The notes under the pieces were generated by a model, which saw only the letters and a program-made list of their open reading frames with translations, was not told where the DNA came from and did not search any database. A stretch of DNA of 13,603 nucleotides from Chrysochromulina tobinii (Eukaryota > Haptophyta > Prymnesiales > Chrysochromulinaceae), in the NCBI GenBank assembly GCA_001275005.1, contig JWZX01002007.1:1-13603 (forward strand), given 5' to 3'. A program made the position numbers and the translations under genes. Within the stretch, counting starts at the first letter, position 1, and each line of letters starts with the position of its first letter. Of the stretch, positions 8,175-13,139 are shown in pieces.

Positions 8175-8176
<2 letters not shown>
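2262..8176 (-). CDS. REV3: DNA polymerase zeta catalytic subunit (REV3), N-terminally incomplete, 16 exons
   Basis: Family B translesion polymerase that extends past damaged bases. Minus-strand exons: 8400-8035 (shared with the upstream gene), 7841-7662, 7310-7234, 6978-6921, 6829-6513, 6435-6339, 6045-5938, 5811-5179, 5061-4924, 4788-4630, 4323-4244, 4145-4065, 3940-3790, 3503-3369, 3036-2855, 2697-2262. All junctions keep frame. Seen in order: exonuclease-like segment (ADMLIGWDVRQASIGFL), LINLWR, TSELARVFGI and TRGSQYRVESM; motif A (LDFRSLYPS, catalytic Asp); motif B (KLIANVTYGYTSA); motif C (YGDTDSLFV, two catalytic Asp); KKRY; SLIGVDVF; then CysA (CILC, LLCAEC) and CysB (CLRC, CRNLDC, the FeS/accessory-subunit module). 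The polymerase core looks intact. Insertions: a Gly/Ala/Val-rich repeat after TGWW and a glycine-rich stretch between motifs A and B. Missing: the REV3 N-terminal domain and Exo I region; upstream the frame runs through poly-Gly into an Aha1-type domain. Exon boundaries are my inference from homology plus GT/AG. Confidence 0.93.
2698..2854 (-). repeat. REV3 intron 19: 74 bp duplication with shared TGCATGC module
   Basis: 157 bp intron. The sequence GTACAAGC followed by GAGATGCGC occurs both at the donor (2854 downward) and at the start of the last exon (2697 downward). A block ending in the acceptor TCTTCCCCACAG is tandemly duplicated with a 74 bp offset (2693 and 2767), so two equivalent acceptors exist. 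Each copy carries the GCATGC...GCTCACCAC module also found in introns 2 and 9. Confidence 0.85.
3037..3368 (-). repeat. REV3 intron 18: GC-AG intron with four copies of the downstream exon start
   Basis: 332 bp. The best frame-keeping donor is CAG followed by GCGAGT, a GC donor. The acceptor and first ~36 bp of the next exon (GAGTCCGCTCGG...) recur four times with a 68 bp offset (starts near 3001, 3069, 3137, 3205), separated by TCATCAGAGG-type units. A further copy near 3290-3325 keeps both exon flanks fused (TCGCGGTAG then GAGTCAGC), resembling the uninterrupted target. Confidence 0.8.
3504..3789 (-). repeat. REV3 intron 17: duplicated acceptor/exon edge plus decamer array
   Basis: 286 bp. 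GTGCGCCTG is present both at the donor and at the next exon's first bases. The acceptor CCCTCATCAG and about 25 bp of exon recur at 3541-3570, with a more diverged copy near 3603-3628. The remainder (3645-3780) is GGTGGCAATCAGC-like repeats. Confidence 0.8.
3941..4064 (-). repeat. REV3 intron 16: GGCACTCAGT array bounded by a 13 bp direct repeat
   Basis: 124 bp. GTGCGCTGCTGA occurs at the donor and again as the first bases of the next exon, so the intron is bracketed by a 12-13 bp direct repeat. The interior is nine or so units of GGCACTCAGT or GGCAATCCGT, period 10. Confidence 0.85.
4146..4243 (-). repeat. REV3 intron 15 bounded by an imperfect 17 bp direct repeat
   Basis: 98 bp. The donor sequence GTACATGGGCTACCTGT is nearly repeated at the start of the next exon (GTACGTGGGCTACATGT). 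The spliced protein, KKRYVGYMYE, matches REV3. The interior holds GGCCATCAGT and GGCAATCAGT units. The acceptor is CTATAG. Confidence 0.85.
4324..4629 (-). repeat. REV3 intron 14: triplicated in-frame mini-exon and duplicated acceptor
   Basis: 306 bp. A 33 nt exon piece (AFITGRQIAAE) with donor GTGAGG occurs three times in 4498-4665. The two copies inside the intron are each preceded by GATTGCAG, so each is a complete acceptor/33 nt exon/donor unit. The start of the next exon with its acceptor is also duplicated at 4363-4424, offset about 82 bp from 4281-4340. The remainder is GGCAATCAGA decamers. Confidence 0.85.
4789..4923 (-). repeat. REV3 intron 13
   Basis: 135 bp, donor GTGAGT, acceptor GAGTGCAG. 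It holds about six CAATCAGAGG/CCATCAGAGG-type units at 4800-4890. The next exon starts ACTGGG, one of the three exceptions to the GT rule, and no long exon-edge duplication is visible. Confidence 0.75.
5062..5178 (-). repeat. REV3 intron 12 bracketed by a 21 bp exact direct repeat
   Basis: 117 bp. The 21 bases starting GTGGGCTCGGCC at the donor (5178 downward) recur exactly as the first bases of the next exon (5061 downward). The acceptor is CCTCCCTCATCAG and the interior is GTGCAATCAT/GTGCAATCAG decamers. Removing the inserted DNA and one repeat copy restores an uninterrupted REV3 reading frame. Confidence 0.9.
5284..5369 (-). repeat. 42 bp in-frame tandem repeat in REV3 exon
   Basis: Two 42 bp copies with one mismatch encode 14-residue repeats (NVPPLPGLHASPNG and the M variant) just before the conserved SPNG...RRGVLPRLLTEIL segment. 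It is a multiple of three, so it lengthens the protein without breaking it. Confidence 0.8.
5415..5490 (-). repeat. (GCC)n microsatellite encoding poly-Gly inside REV3
   Basis: A GCC tract, with two GCT interruptions at its low-coordinate end and CTCCACCTC near the other end, codes about 22 Gly plus SGGSG in a long insertion between polymerase motifs A and B. The flanking insertion (5490-5700) also has two TGATTG words, so an unrecognised intron within this insertion cannot be excluded. Confidence 0.75.
5812..5937 (-). repeat. REV3 intron 11
   Basis: 126 bp, donor GTAATG right after motif A (LYPS), acceptor TGTGGCAG. The donor-proximal part (5865-5930) is CATCAGAGGC/CATCAGAGCT units. The next exon starts GTGATC. 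No exon-edge duplication is obvious. Confidence 0.8.
6046..6338 (-). repeat. REV3 intron 10: long TCATCAGTGG array and duplicated exon start
   Basis: 293 bp. The first 30 bp of the next exon (GTGGCCGAGCAGG...) with a CAG acceptor is duplicated inside the intron at about 6084-6117. The upstream copy soon meets a TAA/TAG, so only the downstream acceptor (CCTCCCTCATCAG) gives REV3. The array 6130-6290 is GGTCATCAGT and AGGTCATCAGAGGGATCATC units. Confidence 0.85.
6436..6512 (-). repeat. REV3 intron 9: exon end copied to make the acceptor
   Basis: 77 bp. GGGATCGACTTCCACAG occurs at the exon end next to the donor GTGCGC and again directly in front of the downstream exon, where its CACAG acts as acceptor. 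The spliced product GIDFHSVITRGSQYRVES matches REV3. The middle carries the GCATGC...GCTCACCAC module. Confidence 0.9.
6655..6765 (-). repeat. 15 bp tandem repeat in REV3 exon (Gly/Ala/Val insert)
   Basis: Repeats of CGCCGCCCACGACGG and variants encode a GGAVV-type stretch after TGWWTAKDDV, roughly 35-40 residues longer than expected in REV3. Frame is kept, so it is read as an expanded surface loop rather than an intron. Confidence 0.7.
6830..6920 (-). repeat. REV3 intron 8: exon end copied to make the acceptor
   Basis: 91 bp. About 31 bp starting TACACGCTCGAGCACG and ending GCCAAGGTGC is present on both sides. In the upstream copy AAG/GTGCAT is the donor; in the downstream copy AAG/GTGCTC is the inferred acceptor. 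The interior is CAATCAGATG units. The acceptor lacks a pyrimidine tract. Confidence 0.8.
6979..7233 (-). repeat. REV3 intron 7: six 33 bp tandem repeats
   Basis: 255 bp, donor GTGCGT, acceptor GATTGCAG. Six near-identical 33 bp units (starts 7023, 7056, 7089, 7122, 7155, 7188) run head to tail with no spacers. The last two differ by one base (CATCGAG for CATCAAG). Being a multiple of three, the array is open in several frames, but the resulting ORFs are not genes. Confidence 0.85.
7311..7661 (-). repeat. REV3 intron 6: five copies of the next exon's start
   Basis: 351 bp. The acceptor plus about 25 bp of the next exon recurs with starts near 7286 (true exon), 7371, 7436, 7501 and 7576, separated by GGCAATCAGT decamers. 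This creates four extra look-alike acceptors; the 7576 copy has diverged. Confidence 0.85.
7842..8034 (-). repeat. REV3 intron 5
   Basis: 193 bp, donor GTGGGG, acceptor GATTGCAG. The acceptor and 24 bp of the next exon (GTTGAGCTGCTC...) are duplicated at a 70 bp offset (7821 and 7891). The interior has CAATCACATG and AGCAATCATC arrays. Confidence 0.85.

Positions 8177-8235
<59 letters not shown>
8177..8235 (-). repeat. pure (GCC)n microsatellite at the Aha1/REV3 junction
   Basis: 59 bp of uninterrupted CCG/GCC, encoding about 20 of a run of about 21 glycines on the minus strand. On the high-coordinate side the frame encodes an Aha1-type domain (FDLAFDLEWMAKLS); on the low side it encodes REV3 (RHLLLLRADEDED...EWIIVHSE). 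No stop interrupts the frame. Confidence 0.9.
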
Positions 8236-11200
8236 CTCACGGACAGACAGCTTCGCCATCCACTCGAGATCGAACGCCAGATCGAACGCGCGCGTGAGCT
8301 TCGGCGCCGTATTGGGCGCCGCGCCGCGCCGTGGCACCGAGTCGCACACATGCGCCTCGCCGCGCAGATTCGTGAGCGCGCGGAGGGCTACCGTCCGCAC
8401 CTGATGAAGGGCGCAATTAGAGACGCCATCAGTCGCAATCAGTGAGCCGCCTCACCGGCCATGCCACGATGGCAATCAGTCGCAATCAGTCTGATTGCGA
8501 TGGAGTCGATGGCAATCAGTCGCAATCAGTGAGCCGCCTCACCGGCCACGCCACGATGGCAATCAGTCGCAATCAGTCTGATTGCGATGGAGTCGATGGC
8601 AATCAGTCGCAATCAGCCTGATTGCGATGGAGTCGATGGCAATCCATCGCAATCAGTGAGCCGCCTCACCGGCCACGCCTCGATCGCAGGCCAAGCTTTC
8701 GAGTCGCCAGCGCTCGTCATCAGGTAGCCGGTCTGAATGGTGCCCTCGTCCTCACCTGATGAGGGACGCAATCAGACGCAATCAGACGCAATCAGATGCA
8801 ATCATATGTCATCAGGTAGCCGGTCTGAATGGTGCCCTCGTCCTCACCTGATGAGGGACGCAATCAGACGCAATCATGGCGCAATCAGGGGCGCGATCAG
8901 ACGCAATCAGACGCAATCAGACGCAATCAGACGCAATCAGACGCACTCACCGTGGCCAGCATGGCAAGCTAACCCGACTCAATCAGACGCAATCAGACGC
9001 AATCAGACGCACTCAGACGCACTCACCGTGGCCAGCATGGCAAGCTAACCCGACCAACCGAGCCTCCAGCCACCGCCGCGCCCACGCAACCTTGATCGTC
9101 CTGCGCGCCGTCTTGGGCGCGTCGTGCGCCGTCTTGGGCACGCCCGCAGCCGTCGGCGTGGGCGCTGTATTGAGCGATGGCGCCGTCTTGAGCGTGGGGG
9201 CCGCCGCTGCCGCTGGTGTTGGCGCTGCCGCTGCTGCTGCCGTTGGTGTTGCCACTGCCGCTGCTGGTGCCTCTGCTGATGGTGCTGCTGCCGCTACTGC
9301 CGCTGCTGCTGGCGCTGCCGTCGACGCTGTCGCCATTGGCGCGGCTGCCATTGGCGCGGCTGCCACCACGCCCGAGGAAGACGCTGATGACGCTGATGAC
9401 TTTGATGACGCTGATGACTTTGATGACGCTGATGACTTGACTGCTCGAGCCGACCGATTTGCACTGATGACCTCGCGCTCGGCTGGCGGCACGGGCGCCG
9501 TGTCGGACTCGGGCGCCGTACCGGGCTCGGGCGCCGTATCGGGCACGGGCGCCGTATCGGGCGCCCACTGGCCCAGCCCAGCCGCGTCGCTCGCTGCCGT
9601 CGGGTCGGCGAGCGCCGTGAACGCACAATACATCTCGTCGGCCTCCCCGCGCCGAGATCCAATCTCGTCCGCCTCCCCGCGCCGAGATCCAATCTCGTCG
9701 GCCTCCTCCCCCCGACGAGATGCCATCTCGGCCCCTAGCTCGAGTAGCCGAAGCGCGCCGAGCACCTCGCCATCACGAGGCGCCAGCCGGTGGGCCTCGC
9801 GCACGTCGCGCAGGGCCTGCGGCGCGTCGCCCAGCTTCGTCAGCGCGAGCGCGCGCCGGAAGAGCGCCTTGGCGCGCGAGATCGCATCTGGCGGCTCGAG
9901 ATCGAGCGCGAGATCGAGCGCGCGCGTGCACAGCGCCGCCGCCGCGCCCCAGTCCTTCTCCTGCAGGCGCACGATCGCCGCGTTGTTCAGGCAGGCGACA
10001 CGCAGCGAGAGTCCGCGGACGGCGAACTGCGCGTTGAGCAGCCCTGCCATCGGGAGCAGCCTGGCTGCGCAAGCCTCGCCCTCGAGGTACTGCGACAAGG
10101 CCACCTGTGGGGAGGACGGGGCGCTGTGGTGAGCGCGTGCATGCTGCCCTCGAGGGATGGCCCTACGCTGCCGTCTTGATGAGGAGGGCAATCAGTGCCC
10201 ATCACAGACCTTGATGAGGAGGGCAATCAGTGCCCATCACAGACCTGCAGGTTGCCTCGGCTCAGTGCGACGCTACCGGCCGTCTTGAAGCGCTCCGCGT
10301 CCGCGAGCGCCGTATCGGCGTCGGCGCGCGCGCGCAAGGCGTACGCGAAGCCGATCACGTTCACCAGAGCGAGATTGACGAGATCGTACGCACTGATGGG
10401 CACCGCGAAGCTCGTGGCGAGATACCTGATGAGGGGACGCATCCGGAGCAATCAGAGGCAATCGGAAGCAATCAGAAGCAATCAGAAGCATTTCGAAGCA
10501 ATCTTAAGCAATCTTAAGCAATCTTAAGCAATCTTAAGCAACCCGAAGCAACCCGAAGCAATCAGAAGCACTCAGAAGCAATCAGAAGCAATCGGAGGTG
10601 CACTCAGGCAGGGCAGCGTACGCGGCGAGGAGGATGAGATTGATCAGGATCCAGGTGAGCAGCCAGCCCCACGGGAAAGGCCAGAGGGTCACGACGAGGC
10701 GACCACACTGCTCTCGCGTGGCGCCGGCGTATGCGTCGCGCGCGCCGCGCCGCAGCTTGGCCCATGTCAGTTGGCGCCGCGCCGCGCCGAGCAGCGCACG
10801 CCACGGGCGCACATGGCGCGCGATGACCAGATTGTTGGGCTGGAGGCGCATCGGGTGGAAGTCGACGGCGCGGCCCGCGCGCACCTCGGCATCGATGCGC
10901 CGCCACAAGTTGTTCTTCAGGAACGGGCTGAGCCGACCGCGCACATCGTGCCAGTGCAGATCCTCCGGTAGGTCCTTGAGGACGAACGGCGGCACGACCC
11001 ACACGCCCTCGACGTTCTCGGCGGCGACCGAGGCGTCGGCGAGCGCATCCTTGAGCCGTGGGAAGGCGTCCGCGACGGTGCCGAGGATCACCGCGCCGCG
11101 CCGCATGTCCGAGCCCTCCGTCGTCAGCCGCGTGTAAATCGCGGTCACCCACTCGACCGTCGCCTCGCCGCGTTTGAGCATCTCTTCCTCGTCGTGCTCA

Positions 11201-11283
11201 AAGATGGACGCAGGCGGCTCGCCCGGCCGGCGCTTGCCGCGGGGCACGCCCAGCACTGGCGCCTCGAGCGGCTCGGAGCTCAT
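8236..11283 (-). CDS. membrane-anchored TPR / Aha1-type Hsp90 co-chaperone, C-terminally incomplete
   Basis: Exons (minus): 11283-10604, 10425-10245, 10104-9027, 8755-8670 and 8400 downward, all in frame. Residues 1-200 are unrecognised. Two hydrophobic segments follow (about 206-225 WLLTWILINLILLAAYAAL; 239-257). A three-repeat TPR domain (about 268-396) has FKTAG, CLNNAA and KALFRRA. Four of five residues of the Hsp70/Hsp90 EEVD-binding clamp appear present (Lys274, Asn327, Lys366, Arg370), with Ser278 where Asn is usual. A long low-complexity linker follows. AWARRWLEARLVGL then matches the start of the Aha1 N-terminal domain, and LRGEAHVC...FDLAFDLEWMAKL matches its central strands. Aha1 stimulates the Hsp90 ATPase, so TPR plus Aha1_N makes a coherent co-chaperone. 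The domain stops halfway at the poly-Gly tract; the rest is absent and the frame continues into REV3. The gene start (MSSEP) is the first ATG and is not independently supported. Confidence 0.75.
8401..8669 (-). repeat. intron 4: triplicated exon end and palindromic satellite units
   Basis: 269 bp, donor GTGAGG, acceptor CCTTCATCAG. The exon end with donor (GGCGTGGCCGGTGAGG) is repeated near 8446, 8532 and at the true edge 8660. Three near-palindromes TCGCAATCAG-N-CTGATTGCGA (8480-8500, 8567-8587, 8607-8627) carry the satellite in both orientations, unlike all other introns here. Confidence 0.85.
8756..9026 (-). repeat. intron 3: both exon edges duplicated
   Basis: 271 bp, donor GTGAGT, acceptor TCCCTCATCAG. 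The upstream exon's last ~25 bp plus donor is duplicated at a 76 bp offset (8944-8978 and 9020-9054). The downstream exon's first ~40 bp plus acceptor is duplicated at 93 bp (8716 and 8809). CAATCAGACG decamers fill the gaps. Confidence 0.85.
9115..9575 (-). repeat. low-complexity linker of the TPR/Aha1 protein
   Basis: Several short tandem repeats in one exon: Ala/Pro/Thr-rich (9115-9375), an SSASSK series from GATGACTTT-type 18 bp units (9385-9440), and a six-residue DTAPVP series from CGGGCGCCGTATCGGGCA-like units (9490-9570). Frame is open throughout, suggesting a disordered spacer between the TPR and Aha1 domains. Confidence 0.75.
9631..9720 (-). repeat. three 30 bp in-frame repeats (GSRRGEADEI)
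   Basis: Three 30 bp units, the third diverged, encode a charged decapeptide repeat directly after the TPR domain, in frame. Confidence 0.85.
10105..10244 (-). repeat. intron 2: two 35 bp tandem units and shared module
   Basis: 140 bp, donor GTCTGT, acceptor TCCTCCCCACAG. Units at 10176-10210 and 10211-10245 are identical and include the donor, so the donor is duplicated. The acceptor side holds the GCATGC...GCTCACCAC module (10121-10144) shared with introns 9 and 19. Confidence 0.85.
10426..10603 (-). repeat. intron 1: AATCAGAAGC/AATCTTAAGC decamer array
   Basis: 178 bp, donor GTGCAC, acceptor CGTCCCCTCATCAG. About 15 decamers: AATCAGAAGC, a block of four AATCTTAAGC and two AACCCGAAGC, showing stepwise homogenisation within one array. 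The intron falls between the two membrane segments. Confidence 0.85.
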
Positions 11284-11837
11284 TCACGCGGTGGCTGCCT
11301 CGCCGTGATCAACACGACGCTGACGATCAAACAGATCGCGGCGCGCGCTCCGGGTCGCGTACTGTTCTGACACGGAGTCTACACTACACTCCGTGATACT
11401 GAAGGTCCTGAGCTCCTGACGTGAGTGACTGACTGACTAATATGTAATAGCACACCCCTAGCGCCCTACCCCTAAATAGTAGATGACTTGAGTGTATCGT
11501 GACGCCGTTCCGCCAATTGGGTTACGCCCGGCGCGCTGGTGTGGCAAACGTCCTATAGAGCTTTTTGTCTGGCTCATACCTCAGCTGAACTGCGGAGAAT
11601 CTCATGAGATTCGATTTTGTATGACGATCCTCTATTCTCACAAATCCATTTTGTGGTACAGACGGTCAGTCGTCAGTCACTTGTTCTACCGGTACCGTGT
11701 GTGTCCCGGTGTCCCGGCTCCCCCGGTCTTCTTACCGTCACGTCTATTCTCCCCGCGCGGCGCGCGCGTGCGCGTGCGCGCGCGTGCTCAAGTTCTGAAT
11801 ACTGTAATGTGTACTGAGCCCTGAGCTCCAAGAGTGT
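11284..11837. other. divergent spacer, no gene seen
   Basis: About 550 bp upstream of the TPR/Aha1/REV3 gene on one side and of unrecognised plus-strand frames on the other. It is less GC-rich than the coding DNA, with a short GACT run near 11424-11437. No convincing ORF, RNA gene or TATA box. It probably contains the promoter of the minus-strand gene. Confidence 0.55.
11754..11790. repeat. alternating purine-pyrimidine GC/GT tract
   Basis: An almost uninterrupted run of GCGCGC/GTGCGC dinucleotides, the classic sequence type for Z-DNA formation. It lies in the spacer between divergent reading frames. Confidence 0.65.
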
Positions 11838-11964
11838 ATGGACCCAAACGAAGGGAGCGCTGCTACGGGCGCACGTGGTCGGATGAGCCGCGAAACCCCC
11901 AAAAGGGTAAGGGCTCATCGCCAGGAGCGAACTAGCGTACCAGTCGGGTGTGAACGGGCAAGGC

Positions 11965-12346
11965 GGCGCAATCAGAGGAATCTCAGAAGCAATCCGCCCT
12001 CAGGCTCAAGCGCGAATCATGGAAGCCGACGTCGGCATCCTGCGACCCTGCACCACCACCCCCGCTTGCGCGCTTGTGGTTGTGCACAGCAGCCACGCGC
12101 AAGCTCTCGAACAAAATGGAAAAGGGACATATTATGCTGCTCAACGCGGTTGATCCGCTTCGGCCGCGGCGCGCGAGCTTGAGCTAGTGGCGGTTCATGT
12201 TCACGCTGCTCGGGTGCGCCGGACTCGTGGCTGCCATCCTCGGCAGCTCGTACACGGGGCTCAGCGGCGATTGGCTCACCGCCGACGTGCTCCTCGGCGC
12301 GGAGATCTACTTGGCGACCGTCGGCCTCACCGAGACACCGACATGA
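11965..12346 (+). pseudogene. membrane-protein-like reading frame with in-frame stop
   Basis: Plus-strand frame reading KMEKGHIMLLNAVDPLRPRR, then ASLS, a TAG at 12185-12187, then WRFMFTLLGCAGLVAAILG (a plausible membrane segment) and DWLTADVLLGAEIYLATVGL before a TGA at 12344. CAATCAGAGGAATCTCAGAAG satellite-like words at 11969-11990 sit just before a possible acceptor (CCCTCAG, 11998-12004). I do not recognise the protein. The stop may reflect decay, a sequencing error or an unseen small intron. Confidence 0.35.
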
Positions 12347-12398
12347 GGCTGCAGAACGAGTGCGGCTCGCAGAAGTACGGCCAGCCGCAGCTATGTAA

Positions 12399-13139
12399 GC
12401 AGACGAGTTTCGACTCGTCCTGTCGCTGCTGACGGTGCTGCGCAACTGCTGCGGCAGGCTGCCATGCGTCGCCGGGCCGGACGACGGCAGCACCGTCGGC
12501 CTGCTTTCGGCCACGTACAACGCGCTGATGCCCTTCATGTGCATACTTGCCTTCTGGGCACTGACGACGTGGGGGCAGTTCCAGTACTCGTTGCAAACGC
12601 CTGCGACGCTCGGCAGGGGCGCCGCGTACTATGACCGCTCTTACAGACTGCTGCGTGCATGCTCGTTGCCGAGGCGCTCGCTGCACGCTTCCACGCGCAA
12701 GCTCTACTGGATACCCTACTTCGTGTATACCTCGTGGTGGCGCTCCGACACGTTTGACTATGCGGTGATCGGGCCGCTCCGCAGGCTCAACTACCTGAGT
12801 AGCAAGGCGCCACAGATGCTCTGGGCGTACGTGCTGCTCACGGTCATCAATCTGCCGCACCAGGACGCGGTCGCACGCGCACGTATGTGCTCCACTGCTG
12901 CGGCGGGGGCAACCGACGCGAGCCCAATGGCTGCGGCGAGGGCATCAATGCACGGCTCGGCAGTGCATGGTGCACACAGCATAGGCAGTGCGAGTACCCA
13001 GGCACCGGCTGAGAAGCCACCGCTGCTGCGCCGCAGCGGGGGCAACTTACGCGAGCCCAAGGGCCCCGGCGAGGGAATCAATGCACAGCTTCGGCAGTGC
13101 ATTGTGCACACGGCGGTGCATGATGCGTTGGTCGTCTGA
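12399..13139 (+). CDS. hypothetical membrane-associated protein, fragment
   Basis: Open frame from ADEFRLVLSLLTVLRNC to a TGA at 13137, possibly entered through the acceptor-like GTAAGCAG at 12394-12401. It has two moderately hydrophobic stretches (MPFMCILAFWALTT; MLWAYVLLTVINL) and an aromatic YWIPYFVYTSWW block. It sits in a different frame from the preceding membrane-like segment, so it is either a further exon of the same gene or the second piece of a broken one. The last ~80 residues come from an imperfect duplication and may not be coding. Function unknown. Confidence 0.35.
   Translation, partial: ADEFRLVLSLLTVLRNCCGRLPCVAGPDDGSTVGLLSATYNALMPFMCILAFWALTTWGQFQYSLQTPATLGRGAAYYDRSYRLLRACSLPRRSLHASTRKLYWIPYFVYTSWWRSDTFDYAVIGPLRRLNYLSSKAPQMLWAYVLLTVINLPHQDAVARARMCSTAAAGATDASPMAAARASMHGSAVHGAHSIGSASTQAPAEKPPLLRRSGGNLREPKGPGEGINAQLRQCIVHTAVHDALVV
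12888..13118 (+). repeat. imperfect ~128 bp-offset tandem duplication
   Basis: 12888-12975 and 13016-13110 share GCTGCGGCGGGGGCAAC-like and GCGAGCCCAA blocks, then ATCAATGCAC followed by GGCAGTGCAT. The copies are diverged and carry small indels. Shorter GTGCACGGCTTCGGCGGTGCA-like units at 13520-13567 are a related tandem repeat. Confidence 0.65.

Noticed and set aside
8171-8240. A 70 bp intron (GTGAGG to GGCAG) that would splice out the GCC tract
   Set aside because: Splice-like ends exist, but 70 is not a multiple of three and the product would leave the REV3 frame.
8876-10132. 418-codon plus-strand Ala-rich ORF
   Set aside because: Antisense of the TPR/linker exon; low complexity and no recognisable domain.
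2262-11283. Calling the whole minus-strand locus a confirmed single fusion gene
   Set aside because: The frame permits it, but both domains are truncated at a microsatellite, so it is reported as two genes plus a finding rather than one certain gene.
11838-12182. Plus-strand 114-codon ORF starting MDPNEG
   Set aside because: Arg/Ser-rich composition typical of random GC-rich DNA; no domain, and it overlaps a more plausible membrane-like frame.
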